13,118 nucleotides of DNA from Phoronis ovalis. Lineage: Eukaryota; Phoronida; Phoronidae. The stretch covers positions 1 to 13,118 of the forward strand of contig JAOXYB010040340.1 in the NCBI GenBank assembly GCA_028565635.1. Direction: 5' to 3'. The stretch's first letter is position 1; every line of letters starts with the position of its first letter. The translations under genes were made by a program, and so were the position numbers. The notes beneath the pieces are model-generated. The model did not search any database. It had not been told where the DNA came from and saw only the letters and a program-made list of their open reading frames with translations. This document shows positions 1 to 9,500 of the stretch, one piece after another.

Positions 1-84
1 ATTGCCTGGGCAGTCACATTACCAATTGCTGGAGGTATAAGTGCTGCCATCATGGCTGGCTTACGACTACTTGTTCCACACTGA
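1..84 (+). CDS. SLC20: SLC20/PiT sodium-phosphate cotransporter, terminal exon (5' part outside window)
   Basis: Reading from base 1 gives 27 residues and a TGA at 82-84. The peptide has the pattern AW-VT-PIAG-ISAAIM followed by a short hydrophobic tail. This matches the extreme C-terminus of SLC20 (PiT) transporters, where the last membrane segment follows a WFVTVP-(I/V)SG-ISAA-type motif (comparison from memory of the human proteins). The gene is on the plus strand and ends here; everything upstream is outside the window, as is any acceptor site for this exon. The protein would be a plasma-membrane sodium-coupled phosphate importer. A second SLC20 gene begins 6.3 kb downstream in the same orientation, so this is one member of a tandem pair. 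The assignment rests on 27 residues, but the motif is distinctive for the family and its position next to a paralogue strengthens it. Confidence 0.85.
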   Translation: MAWAVTLPIAGGISAAIMAGLRLLVPH

Positions 85-126
85 ATGAAATTTACATGCA
101 GATAACATAAAGCAAGTTATTTTTGT

Positions 127-132
127 AATAAA
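127..132 (+). terminator. Candidate polyadenylation signal AATAAA of the upstream SLC20 gene
   Basis: A canonical AATAAA lies 43 bases after the stop codon at 82-84. Cleavage would be expected some 10-30 bases later, giving a very short 3' UTR. Further AATAAA hexamers at 432-437 and 1829-1834 are alternatives for longer transcripts. Such hexamers are common in AT-rich DNA, so only proximity to the stop supports this one. Confidence 0.45.
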
Positions 133-420
133 TTGATCATGCTAGATTATGCAGACATCTTGCTTTATTTTACAGCTTTATATAGTATCTGAGTGTACAT
201 TCCTTAATTATGCAATTCTACTTGAAGTGTGTGCAGTTATGAATGAATGCTGGCATACATGTTCCTTGCTTGGAGGATATGTTATTTTTACGCGCAGTGT
301 GCACAAGAAAGTTGCACATGTAAATTTTTTTTTCTTGCAATCAGAGTTCTAAGGAAAACCAAAACTATTCATTTAACAGGAGTGACTGTGTTGATAATTT
401 TTATTATGCCTCAGGCATGT

Positions 421-464
421 TGGTTGTTTGAAATAAAGCAACTGGTTGTTTGAAATATAGCAAC
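421..464 (+). repeat. 22-bp tandem duplication containing a second poly(A)-type hexamer
   Basis: Two adjacent 22-bp copies (421-442 and 443-464) differ at one base. The first copy contains AATAAA (432-437). The second has AATATA at the matching position. The pair lies 340 bases beyond the stop of the upstream SLC20 gene, so it may be in its 3' UTR or just outside it. Confidence 0.85.
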
Positions 465-2100
465 TGGCAGAACAACTAGCTGATATAGGTGTCATGGCTG
501 CCAGAGACCAAATTACAGGGTTTTCAGTTTATTTTTTTGGTTTACAATTTAGCAAATCAGTAATAACGTTATTATTGATTTTGGTAATAATTTTATTATT
601 GATTTTACAATTATACCTGGTTCCTGGTATTAAATCAGTAGTTTATTCATTTTATAAGTAGTCTTCCATGGCATTTCATATTTGGTGATAATAAGTGTAA
701 TCATTACAAACCATCGCATCAAACCTTGAGTCATTGTCATTTACAAGAGAAATAGTCCTTGCAGCTGTCAGAGCTTTTATTATAGTTTCAGAGAGTAAGG
801 CTAATTATAGGGAATTTGATAATTAAGATTGTACGTAAACTAGGAGGGATTTTTGTGAGAAAAAGATATTGTAGATACCCAAAGATTGACTATTGTTTAA
901 TCTTGGATTTCTTAAAGCATTGTATGACCTTATTGAACTTGCGCTTCTGGTAATGGCCATGTAAAGTGTTGTGAAGAAATCCAAAGAATGAGGGCTTATT
1001 TGTTTTGACACTAAGATATTAGATCACATAAAGATAAAACTCTTTATTCCTCAGAGCACTTTGACTCTGTCTTTGATTTGGGAGAAGCTGGAACTACTGG
1101 CGAATTTCTCACAAATCTTGACGTGTCTTGTATTTTTTGCATTTCAAAAAGAGTATCTTTCATTTGACAAAAATGTGTTTTGCTAAATAATTGGATAATT
1201 TTTCACTAAAACTCACTGAAAAGGGCCAGTACAAGTGCAAGGATCGGGATTTAGATAATGAGAATGTTAATTATGTGCTGTGTTTGTAGTTTAGAAATAA
1301 TTTTAAATTAAAAAGTACAGGATTGTTGAAATTAAATAAAACAGAATGATGTGCAGTATCCATGGAAATAATTTTGGGGTCATTAGATTTTGTTAGGATC
1401 CAAGATCAAAATACAAACTGTATTGAGGATCTGTTGTTATTTTTTAGTCTAACACATTTAACACGAATTCTATCTCATAAAATTATTTAATTACTGAATT
1501 ATCATGTCATTTCAGGTAAGAACTGAATTTCATTAGATTCTCAAAAGCTGGAGATGATATCTATGGAATAACAATTATTTCAATCAAAACGATATTTTGT
1601 ATTTATGACCGTAAAGTTGTCTCTTTGGGTTTTGCAATGGCAAAAATAAGACGAAATTAATTATGCTATTCATAGACATTACCAGCAAATTACATTACAG
1701 TTATCTTGAAAATTAGTACATCACTTTCTTCAAACATAGCAATGTTGTTTTTGAAACTCCAAAAGATTTTACCTGAAATTGCATCTTAATTGCTCATATT
1801 CATTGATTTTGTGCCTTGTTTATTTTTCAATAAAGCTGCATGAAACTTTTTCAATGTCAGTGGATCGACATTTCTGTTTCTCGGCCCAACTGCTGGTTCT
1901 GTTTCCCATGTCAACCACTAGGGGATTTGGGATAAATCGCCATGTATCTTCATGAATTTGTCTTGCAAAATTATTTAATGTTTTTTTCATAAACTTTGCA
2001 AATTTGGAGATTAAGTGATTTTAAGACAAATTTTCTGTGCATTGAAGAAAATGGAATACCAACTAAAAACTAGAAGTGCAAAGACCAGGTTGCACACAGA
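465..2100. other. Intergenic AT-rich DNA without recognisable gene
   Basis: No open frame in this stretch resembles a known protein. The longest is about 60 codons on the minus strand near 823-1011 and has no recognisable motif. The composition is AT-rich with poly-T and poly-A runs. An AATAAA at 1829-1834 could serve a long 3' UTR of the upstream SLC20 gene, but nothing else supports that. Confidence 0.6.
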
Positions 2101-2830
2101 AGTAGTTGGATATCCAGACCTATTAGGAGTATCGTGGACCCATGGATGTCCACAGACCTCTAGATGACCTTTACCTCTTGTCAAAAGTTTCATGAAATTT
2201 TGAGATTTTGATTATTTACCTCTGAATGACCTGTTGGACCTCAAAGTCAGCTAAGATAACCTCTAAATAAAACTTTTTAACTTCATTTTTGAACCTTTCA
2301 TCAAATTTCTAGAAATTATTTTTTTTGGCCTCAATATGACCCTTACATTACCTGTAAATGACGTAAAACCATCATTTTCGGAAGTTAAATGCAATTTTAA
2401 GATTTTGCCTCCTGAGTGACCTTTAAGGTCAGCTAACTTACCCCATTGATGTCATTTGTCAAATTATATGACTGTAGCACCACTCTGTCTTGATTTAGAC
2501 ACTCTTCCTTATTAAAATTGGCCAAAAAAAAATAAATTAAAATATGACCTTTTGACCCATACAAGACCTCAAAAATCATCATGCTGATCTTTAGGTGACC
2601 AGATACCATCATTTTTGAAGGTTAAGACATTTTGAAATTTTACCTACTGACCTTACATTGACCCTGACCTATTTTTTGTATGTCCCCTCCCTACTAAGTC
2701 CACAGCTCAAGTTTGACACCCATAACTCAAAGCGTTTCCAAGTTATAGACATTTCAAAATTGGAAGACAATTAAAAGATACAATCTCAATTACTGACCTA
2801 ACATGCTTTAGCTATATGTCAAGTTGAGAT
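2101..2830. repeat. Degenerate dispersed repeat rich in TGACCT/TGACCC
   Basis: The plus strand carries many TGACCT or TGACCC hexamers within about 700 bp, for example near 2166, 2228, 2337, 2417, 2544 and 2647. They are embedded in text such as CTCAAAGCGTTTCCAAGTTA (around 2727-2746). This style is typical of old, decayed repeat families in marine invertebrate genomes (from memory, no library search). The hexamer is the complement of the nuclear-receptor half-site AGGTCA. A perfect everted pair, TGACCT TTA AGGTCA, sits at 2417-2431. No coding frame is visible. The boundaries are approximate. Confidence 0.45.
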
Positions 2831-2835
2831 GTGTC

Positions 2836-3060
2836 ACCCGGGGAGGTACTGACCATATTTTTAGACGGGGGTGTGTAGCCCAAACTCAAAATATCCACCT
2901 ATTTTTAGGGAGTTTGGTCTCAAAAATGGACACATTTTAGGGTTTTCTGTCACAAAAACACACAATTTTAATGTGATCTAAGTAACACAATCTCGGGTAT
3001 CAAGCAGCTTACAAAAAGGATAACACAGATAAAGGTATCAATGATTTTTTTCCAACGGCA
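2836..3060. repeat. Probable dispersed repeat with TTTTAGG motifs
   Basis: The stretch begins with CACCCGGGGAGGTACTGACC and then repeats short phrases of the type ATTTTTAGGG and AAAATGGACAC, a low-complexity pattern seen in dispersed non-coding repeats of marine invertebrates (family recalled from memory, not confirmed). It sits directly upstream of the foldback element. No coding frame is visible. Confidence 0.35.
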
Positions 3061-3115
3061 GTTTAATTTTTTAATATATTTATTTTAAATACGAATACAA
3101 AATTTTACTCCTAGA

Positions 3116-3566
3116 ATTGCGTCCAGTCTGAATAAATCCGTCCATTAGTGTTCCATATACCTTCTCAACTAATGTCTGGGCTTAACCATAGTCAATTTTT
3201 GTTTATAATCTCGAAAAGCAGAAGAACGATAATCCCTGTATTTCTATAATATAAAGTGTCATGAGAGTCTTGACACCAATCAAATTACAGCATACAATAA
3301 TAGATAAGGAAAAAGCAAACTCCCCGATGATACCTATTCAGAATGAGTCATAATGATAGGATAGACGTGGCAGGCGACGATGGATCCGCGATGGATCACC
3401 AGAGAGAAAGGCTTATCTCGTTTGGCAAAAGATTAATGACGTAATCATTCCGCTTTTATTAAATTGAAGGAATATAACAAAATAGACTATGGTCAAGTCC
3501 AGACGTTAGTTGAGAAGTTACGGAACACTAACGGATGGATTTATTCAGCTTGAGTTGCATTGCGTC
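3116..3566. mobile_element. Foldback/MITE-like element with about 70-bp terminal inverted repeats
   Basis: The left arm (about 3123-3196) and the right arm (about 3482-3551) are inverted copies of each other with scattered mismatches. Shared blocks include CTGAATAAATCC, TTAGTGTTCC and CTTCTCAACTAA on the left and their complements on the right. The 8-bp direct repeat ATTGCGTC occurs at 3116-3123 and again at 3559-3566, a candidate target-site duplication. It would leave a short unpaired tail between the right arm and its copy. The interior of about 285 bp has no coding capacity, so the element would be non-autonomous. Thirty bases of the right arm (3519-3548) are identical to the hairpin at 5220-5249. 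Confidence 0.7.
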
Positions 3567-3639
3567 ATACCTTAAACTGGCGGTAATCTTTGGAGATGAC
3601 GTCAAAAAATCCCAATGACACTTTTTTAGTGTGACATAA

Positions 3640-3915
3640 TAACTTTCCCCGAGGGGACTAAAAAAGTGTGATAATCATGCTAGTTAAGACCCTACAAAAA
3701 TGGTTAAGGAGGTGTGAAAATGGACCCTAACCAAGACCTAATTTTTCGACAAGGAAAAAAACTCAAAGCAAGGCCTAAATCGAAGTTGGCACTTTATTAA
3801 TCTGAAATTTTGAAAACCAAAAAAACAAGACTTACACCGCACCGTGAAAATTGAACCTTAAGCAAGACTCGTCTCGAAAAACAGACTCTAAGCAAGACAG
3901 GGTTTAAAACCATAA
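3640..3915. repeat. Probable dispersed repeat with reiterated 'ccctaagcaagac' phrases
   Basis: From about 3640 the sequence repeats short related phrases such as GACCCTAACCAAGACC, GAACCTTAAGCAAGAC and GACTCTAAGCAAGACAGG, separated by A-rich spacers. This internally repetitive, non-coding pattern resembles dispersed repeats of marine invertebrates. It directly follows the foldback element. It may belong with the repeat at 2836-3060, in which case the foldback element inserted into it, but I could not align the two halves convincingly. Confidence 0.4.
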
Positions 3916-5076
3916 TCTGTTAGTCAAAACTGCTGATTTTCACCCTTTCTCAAATACAGTTAGTGCTTTAATTTTAGACTAAAAAAACACAATGGCAAAT
4001 GGCACTACAGCATAATATTACAAAAATGCGCTTGTGAGCGCACTGGAAACGTGAATAACGCGTAAATTAATTTAAATTTCTTAATTGTTAAAATTAGTCT
4101 AACTGATAGATTTTTAAAAAATGTAATTTTAAGGATTCTGCATTTTAATGAAAACACTTGTCTACATACTATCATTTCATTAAATATTTCTTCATTTTGA
4201 ACATTTTAAAATAAAGGAAATGCGACTGCTGAATACTGTATAAATGACATTTTGGTTTTAAAAATGATGATTTTGCAAGAGCTTTTGTTAGAAGATAAAC
4301 ATAAATAAACTAAAACTGGACATTTCATCGTTTCGGCCTTTCAGCAAGCAATAGTGATAAAGGAGATATCTTTATATTATCATTACCTTAAAATGCCATT
4401 ATCTGTCATCAAATAGCAATGTAAACATGTGTTATAGCTATTAAAACAGTATTCAAAGTGTTCATAAAAATCAAAATTATTGCGTTTTAAATTCAACACT
4501 GTAGCATGCAGACAACAATGGCGCAAAGCGTAATTTAAAAAAAGTTGCATGCACTACTTCACATGCTGTCACATGTAACAGTTAAATGCTATATGACTTT
4601 TTGCGATTTTTTTGGATCATACCTGACAATTCAAGTAACACGTGTAACGCTAAATAAAAAATAAGTGCGATTTAAAACACCTGTAGCGCAGGTAGCAAAA
4701 ATTGATGGTAAGATGCTCATTATATAAAACTGCGTTATTTACCAGTTCTTAGCGGCAGATATTGGAGTTTTGCGATTTTTTATAGAACAAATGTAATACG
4801 TTCTAGTCCGTCAGATTAGAGAATAGGCGTAGTTATTTTGTAATTAAAAATACAAAATTCAGAACATTTGTAGCCCAAGATTAAAAGATCAATGATGAAC
4901 ATGTTGTTTTGTAGGGACTGATAATGTAAGTTGGAGTTGAGATATGGGGTTAGATGCGACAGATTATTTCGGACTAGTTTAATTAGTAGTCCACCAGAGG
5001 ATCTTTGCTTTGGACCTTGTTTTGGACATACATGTTAGAGCAGTAGTAGTAGATGAGATGGGAGATGCTAAAAAAT
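3916..5076. other. AT-rich intergenic stretch without recognisable gene
   Basis: No open frame here resembles a known protein. Short structures visible include a 6-bp stem hairpin at 4027-4042 (TGCGCT and AGCGCA around a 4-base loop) and several scattered copies of TGCGATTT in the 4600-4780 region. Neither is enough to name a feature. Confidence 0.6.
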
Positions 5077-5170
5077 TAGCTGTCGGACTAACGGGATGTC
5101 GGGCTAATGAGCTGTCGGACTAATGGGATGTCGGACTAATGTGGTATCGGACTAATGGGATGTCGGCTTA
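5077..5170 (+). repeat. 16-bp tandem array, about six copies
   Basis: The consensus unit is GGGATGTCGGACTAAT. Units start at 5077, 5093, 5109, 5125, 5141 and 5157, and the last is cut short. Copies differ at a few positions, mostly in the first six bases; CGG followed by CTAAT or a close variant is kept. The array ends at the 11-bp direct repeat that bounds the following hairpin. The unit contains no obvious regulatory consensus that I recognise. Confidence 0.9.
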
Positions 5171-5264
5171 TCGATACGCAGTCTGAATAAATCCATCCGT
5201 TAGTGTTCCGTACTCAAGGTACGGAACACTAACGGATGGATTTATTCAGACTGATCGATACGCA
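5170..5264. mobile_element. Perfect 35-bp hairpin flanked by 11-bp direct repeats
   Basis: Bases 5179-5213 and 5219-5253 are exact reverse complements around a 5-base loop (5214-5218). The 11-mer ATCGATACGCA occurs immediately outside on both sides (5170-5180 and 5254-5264), which looks like a target-site duplication; its last two left-hand bases also pair in the stem. The arms are nearly the same sequence as the terminal inverted repeats of the element at 3116-3566. The simplest reading is a minimal foldback element or an end-to-end deletion derivative of that family. It does not look like a rho-independent terminator or a gene. Confidence 0.75.
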
Positions 5265-6382
5265 CCCAGCAATATAAGTTTCATGAATACAAAGTTCTCA
5301 GGCACAGGTACTAAGCAACAACAATAAATGAATTTAACTTTTAAGAACACAAAAGATATACAAAAAATATTGTAAAGTTGTCTTCTCCATGTAAAATGTG
5401 ATCAAATGTGCTCAGGCTTAAAATTATACAAAAGTGGCACAGTGTGTAATGTCAAAAAATAGTCCCAGAATACGCCAGATTGCTGGAAATCGCACAAAAT
5501 ATTAAAATAAAAATCCGGGGTCATGCCGCACTAACTTCGCTTTGCACTCTTCGGGCGTTCACATGAATACTAAATGTTCAAATATGTCCCTCGATCTTCC
5601 TATTTCACAAAACCCAATGTTTGCACCTATATATGTTATGGTGTATAGCCTTACTACGAAAAATATGTAGGCTGTTCTCTCACCCGTGATTTGTGTTTGA
5701 TAAGCTTCCATATCGACAGAAATTGAGTGGTCAAAAATTCAAAAGAACAATTTTAATCTTTGACTTCTATTAAAATGACCTTTTGCTCACAAAGTTAAAA
5801 ATTGCCCACCCCATGGATGTCACACCTCAAGTACCGCAAAAGCAGCAATCCTAATCAAAAAGAAGATAAATACAAAATGTATACTTTGCTGCTTGATGTA
5901 ATATTGAGATCCCATACAATGTAGAGTCAATACTAAGCGTATTTGGCATCACACTGAGTTGGTGTCTAAAACACATATTGGTATTTGAAATTTTGATGTC
6001 TTGAACAATAACAGTCTGAAAATGGCGATAGACGAGTGTGGTTGAACCAATGCATGTACAAAAATTAACACATTTTGATAGCACAATTTGGAGAGTGGGT
6101 TTAACTAATGGAGGTTATAATACGGTATCTGAATTTCGTGAATACATTAAAAAGTGGTGATTTCAGTTTGTTATATAACTTGAATGGAAACCATGAAGGA
6201 ACCTAGCTGTTCATTCATTGGCTTATATTGTGTCCATTATATGCTCATTAAATTTAAACTATAAGAAGTAAGGTAAGAAATATACGGTCTAGATCCAGAA
6301 GGAACTTTATATCAGCAGTTAAGCCAAAAAAAGGTATATTTGCAATTTATTTGATTTTTCACAAGACTTTAATAAACTGAAA
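5265..6382 (+). other. 5' flank of the second SLC20 gene (promoter and 5' UTR not resolved)
   Basis: This 1.1 kb must include or adjoin the promoter of the gene starting at 6383, but no convincing TATA box or initiator can be singled out. A 77-codon open frame on the minus strand (5851-6084) has no recognisable motif and is probably chance. Two features near the start codon can be seen. An in-frame TAA at 6320-6322 precedes the ATG. A pyrimidine-rich stretch ending in CACAAG at 6365 could be a splice acceptor for a non-coding first exon, as in vertebrate SLC20 genes (inference). The sequence around 5807-5830 (CCCATGGATGTCACACCTC) resembles 2139-2160 and may be repeat-derived. Confidence 0.4.
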
Positions 6383-6575
6383 ATGGTGTACATTCTGCCA
6401 GATCAACTATGGATGGTAATCGTTGGTTTCATTATTGCATTTGCGTTAGCGTTTGGTATTGGCGCTAATGATGTTGCAAATTCTTTTGGAACTTCTGTTG
6501 GTTCGAAGGTTCTGACGTTGCGAAATGCTTGCATCCTGGGAACAATCTTCGAAACTCTCGGAGCCATGTTTTTAG
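6383..6575 (+). CDS. SLC20: SLC20 exon 1: start codon, first two membrane segments, GANDVANS signature
   Basis: This exon encodes residues 1-64 plus the first base of Gly65. The ATG has A at -3 and G at +4, a strong initiation context, and an in-frame TAA lies 63 bases upstream with no ATG between them, so the start is well supported. Residues 11-28 form a hydrophobic segment ending in [15 protein letters not shown], the transport signature shared by all PiT proteins. The second segment contains IFET with Glu57, a residue conserved in the family. The N-terminal tail is about ten residues, closer to vertebrate PiT-2 than to the longer tail of PiT-1. Family members usually have Gly where Lys42 stands in GSKVLTL here (recalled, not aligned). 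The donor is TTTAG|GTAAG, leaving phase 1. Confidence 0.93.
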
Positions 6576-9500
6576 GTAAGCCTAAGTAATAAAAAATATA
6601 TAATGTCGTGAACAAGTTTATAAATTAAAAAAAAATTAAGTCCTCTTTCTTGTTGGTATTTTTAAATGTTTTGCTATTTTCACCTAAATTAACTGTTCAT
6701 TTAACTTTAAGGACGAGATACATTGTGACACTGTTATTTGACGGTAGCTTTTTTTAAAATTAATTTTAGAGTATGCAATTTTACAAATGTTATACTTTAA
6801 TGTTAATGAACCAAAGGCAAAAGGCTAGATAGTGATTATCATGAACAGGTAATAGGCAAGTTTGATAAAAATTGTTTTTTCTAAATTTCAATCTTCAAAA
6901 AAAAAATTAAGTCAAAATCCCCTCACGTACTTGCATGATAGTTGACAACAATCACCTTTATACATAATAATAATAATTATTTATTTAGTAAATAAAGGCC
7001 TCCGGCCCATAATACAACACAATAATAGTTATGTACAATATATGTGTGAGGTGGTCGTGCTTATGAATACAATTTTAATAAACCAGTCCACATATTAGGG
7101 CGTTGTCTCATCCCTTAATTGTAACAAATGGTATACAAACACACAATTTTAATATTGATTTTGGATTGCAATTCTTCATAATCTTATAAAAATCAGTTTG
7201 GGAATTAGACCCATCATACCAAGAATATAAATAATGTCGTCTAATACAATGGTATTTAGCACAGATAAAGAATGCATGATATTCAACCTCTATTAACAAC
7301 TTAGTTTGATGTACTGCACAATATGTGCAAATTCTATTTCCCCTGTCTATAGCTTCATATCGTACATCTGGCAAATGCTCTCCTTAAATGGAAAGGAACA
7401 TCCGATGTTGAATATCTTTCTACATTTAACAATGATTTGTAATTTTTATAATGTTCACACCTATTTGACTGGTTTATTTTTGCCATCAAGTATTACTGAT
7501 AACAGTCAGATATTCTTTGTTTGAATGTCATAACAAATCTTACACTATTGCCACAAATTGTTTTTATATACACTTATTGGGCACTAAATGGTCTTATCAC
7601 AAAAAGTAAGAATTTTTGTTCTGTGAAACATTTGGCTTCAATTCCTGTGAGAATTTGTCTTAAAAAACATTTTTTTCCAGAAATATTTTCTATAGAGTTC
7701 GTAAGACCAAATTTAATCTATGTAAACTCAAGATTTGTAGAGTTTAGAATATCAACTTTTTAAAAATGTATATTTTCATGTTTATCTCATCAAATATGCA
7801 CCTCTTTGTATTTATAGACCTTATGAGAGTCAATCTTCAAAATATTATAAAACATTGCTTTCTTAGGTGCACGTGTTTCGGACACGATCAGAAAAGGCGT
7901 AATAGATGTGGCTCCATATAATGGCACAGAAGAATTACTTATGGTGGGAAATGTAGCAGCCGTATCAGGTAGGGGCTTCCAGGCAAATTTTGTTTCTTGC
8001 TAAAAGTAACCACATTTGGTCACATCATTCGCTTAGTTGTACACTTTGGTTTACCTTTAAGATAAGATCTACTCCAACACCTCACCCTCAACTCATGCAA
8101 CTTTATACAGAGATTCATGCTTTCTGGAAAACATTTGTTTTCCACTAAAAAATGTTGACATGAAATTATCAAAGTCACCCAACTTGAACTTTGACCTCGT
8201 TAGGTTGGATCATCATTAGTTTATAAGTTCAGTTGGTTTCAATTTTGTTCAAGTTGACTGTATTCTGAAAAGATAAGCTATTGGAAACATGTATCGAAAC
8301 ACTTTTTCAGTTGACACAATATTAAGATTTAGCATTCTGCTAAAAGATATTTCTATAGTTAACTTTATAGTTTAAGTGAAATTTGTATTTAGCAAATTGC
8401 AGTTTTTTGTTCCACTATAAATTAGCTTTTGACAAATGTGAGGTTCACAAAAACATATTAGACTTTATGGTGACAACTTTGTCGTATCAGAGTTATCCAC
8501 TCCTATAGCATCTATAACCTAAATTTTGAGTGCATAGAAAAATCTTAAGGAACACATTAGAGCTAAGAGTGCATATACCTGTACCTATAAATACATGAGT
8601 GCAGATATATATATAAATATAGACATATATTTGACCTGAAATTATTAAGAGAGCGTTTAATAAATAACTTGCACTGGAAGGGAATTGTATCCCTTACAGT
8701 ACATACTGAAATGTAAAAAAAGCTCCAAAAAAAAGCATCGATCACTTGTGGTAAAGTGCATTGTTATAAAGTGAAGAGTACTCCTTGGCACAAATTAAAA
8801 TATATTAATAACATAAAAAACAGGAAATGGAAATGTGTAATACACTGGAATTTCCTTTGATTTACCTATTAAATTTAAATTATTTTATACTTATTTATCT
8901 CAATTTAAAATGCTGGCTTTTGGAAATATGTCAAATTGAAAACTGTAAAAGTACTTTACTATCTGTTGTATAATTCTGTAATCAGTAAGGTTGCCACTTT
9001 GCAGTAAAAACTCACTTTTTCGAACAGACAAAATTCAATAAATTCAAAATATGCAGTAGAATGAGAATGAGTCACTGTTGTCTTTTCAAACATTTAAACA
9101 AATTAAAATCAATATTTCCATGCAGTGGTTGGTGTTTATAACGCAAAATAATAAAATTAAGTGTAATAAAAAAATGGCATTTTGTCCAATATTTGTCCTT
9201 GATACATGCTCTGCTAACCAATTTTATTATTGCCAGGTGCTTGTATATGGCTCCTCGTTGCCACTTTCCTCAGCGTTCCTGTTTCGGGGACACATAGTAT
9301 CGTTGGTGCTACTCTTGGCTTCGCTCTGGTAGCCCATGGTGTTGAAGGGGTCAACTGGAAAAAGCTAGGAATGATTAGTTAGTATAGCACCACTTAGTTA
9401 TTTTCTTATAAAACAAACCCAATTTCGGAGATACATCAATAGCTTCTCTTGTGTCCCATCCATTGTCTACATTAATCTGTGCAAAGTACAGGTAGCTTCT

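Noticed and set aside
5179-5253. Perfect hairpin as a microRNA precursor or transcription terminator
   Set aside because: Flanking direct repeats and the shared arm with another element favour a mobile element. A perfect 35-bp stem with a 5-base loop is unlike a typical animal microRNA precursor.
5851-6084. 77-codon open frame on the minus strand upstream of the second gene
   Set aside because: No recognisable motif, ordinary AT-rich composition, and it lies where the promoter or 5' UTR of the plus-strand gene is expected. Likely chance.
6403-6615. Minus-strand open frame opposite exon 1
   Set aside because: It is the antisense shadow of the SLC20 exon, which has strong homology and splice evidence.
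7306-7763. Plus-strand open frames of 72 and 80 codons in intron 1
   Set aside because: The coding signal here is on the minus strand (LINE C-terminal motifs). The plus frames are shadows.
8600-8640. AT-rich patch as a TATA promoter
   Set aside because: It is mid-intron, with no initiator or associated transcript evidence; AT dinucleotide patches are expected in this composition.
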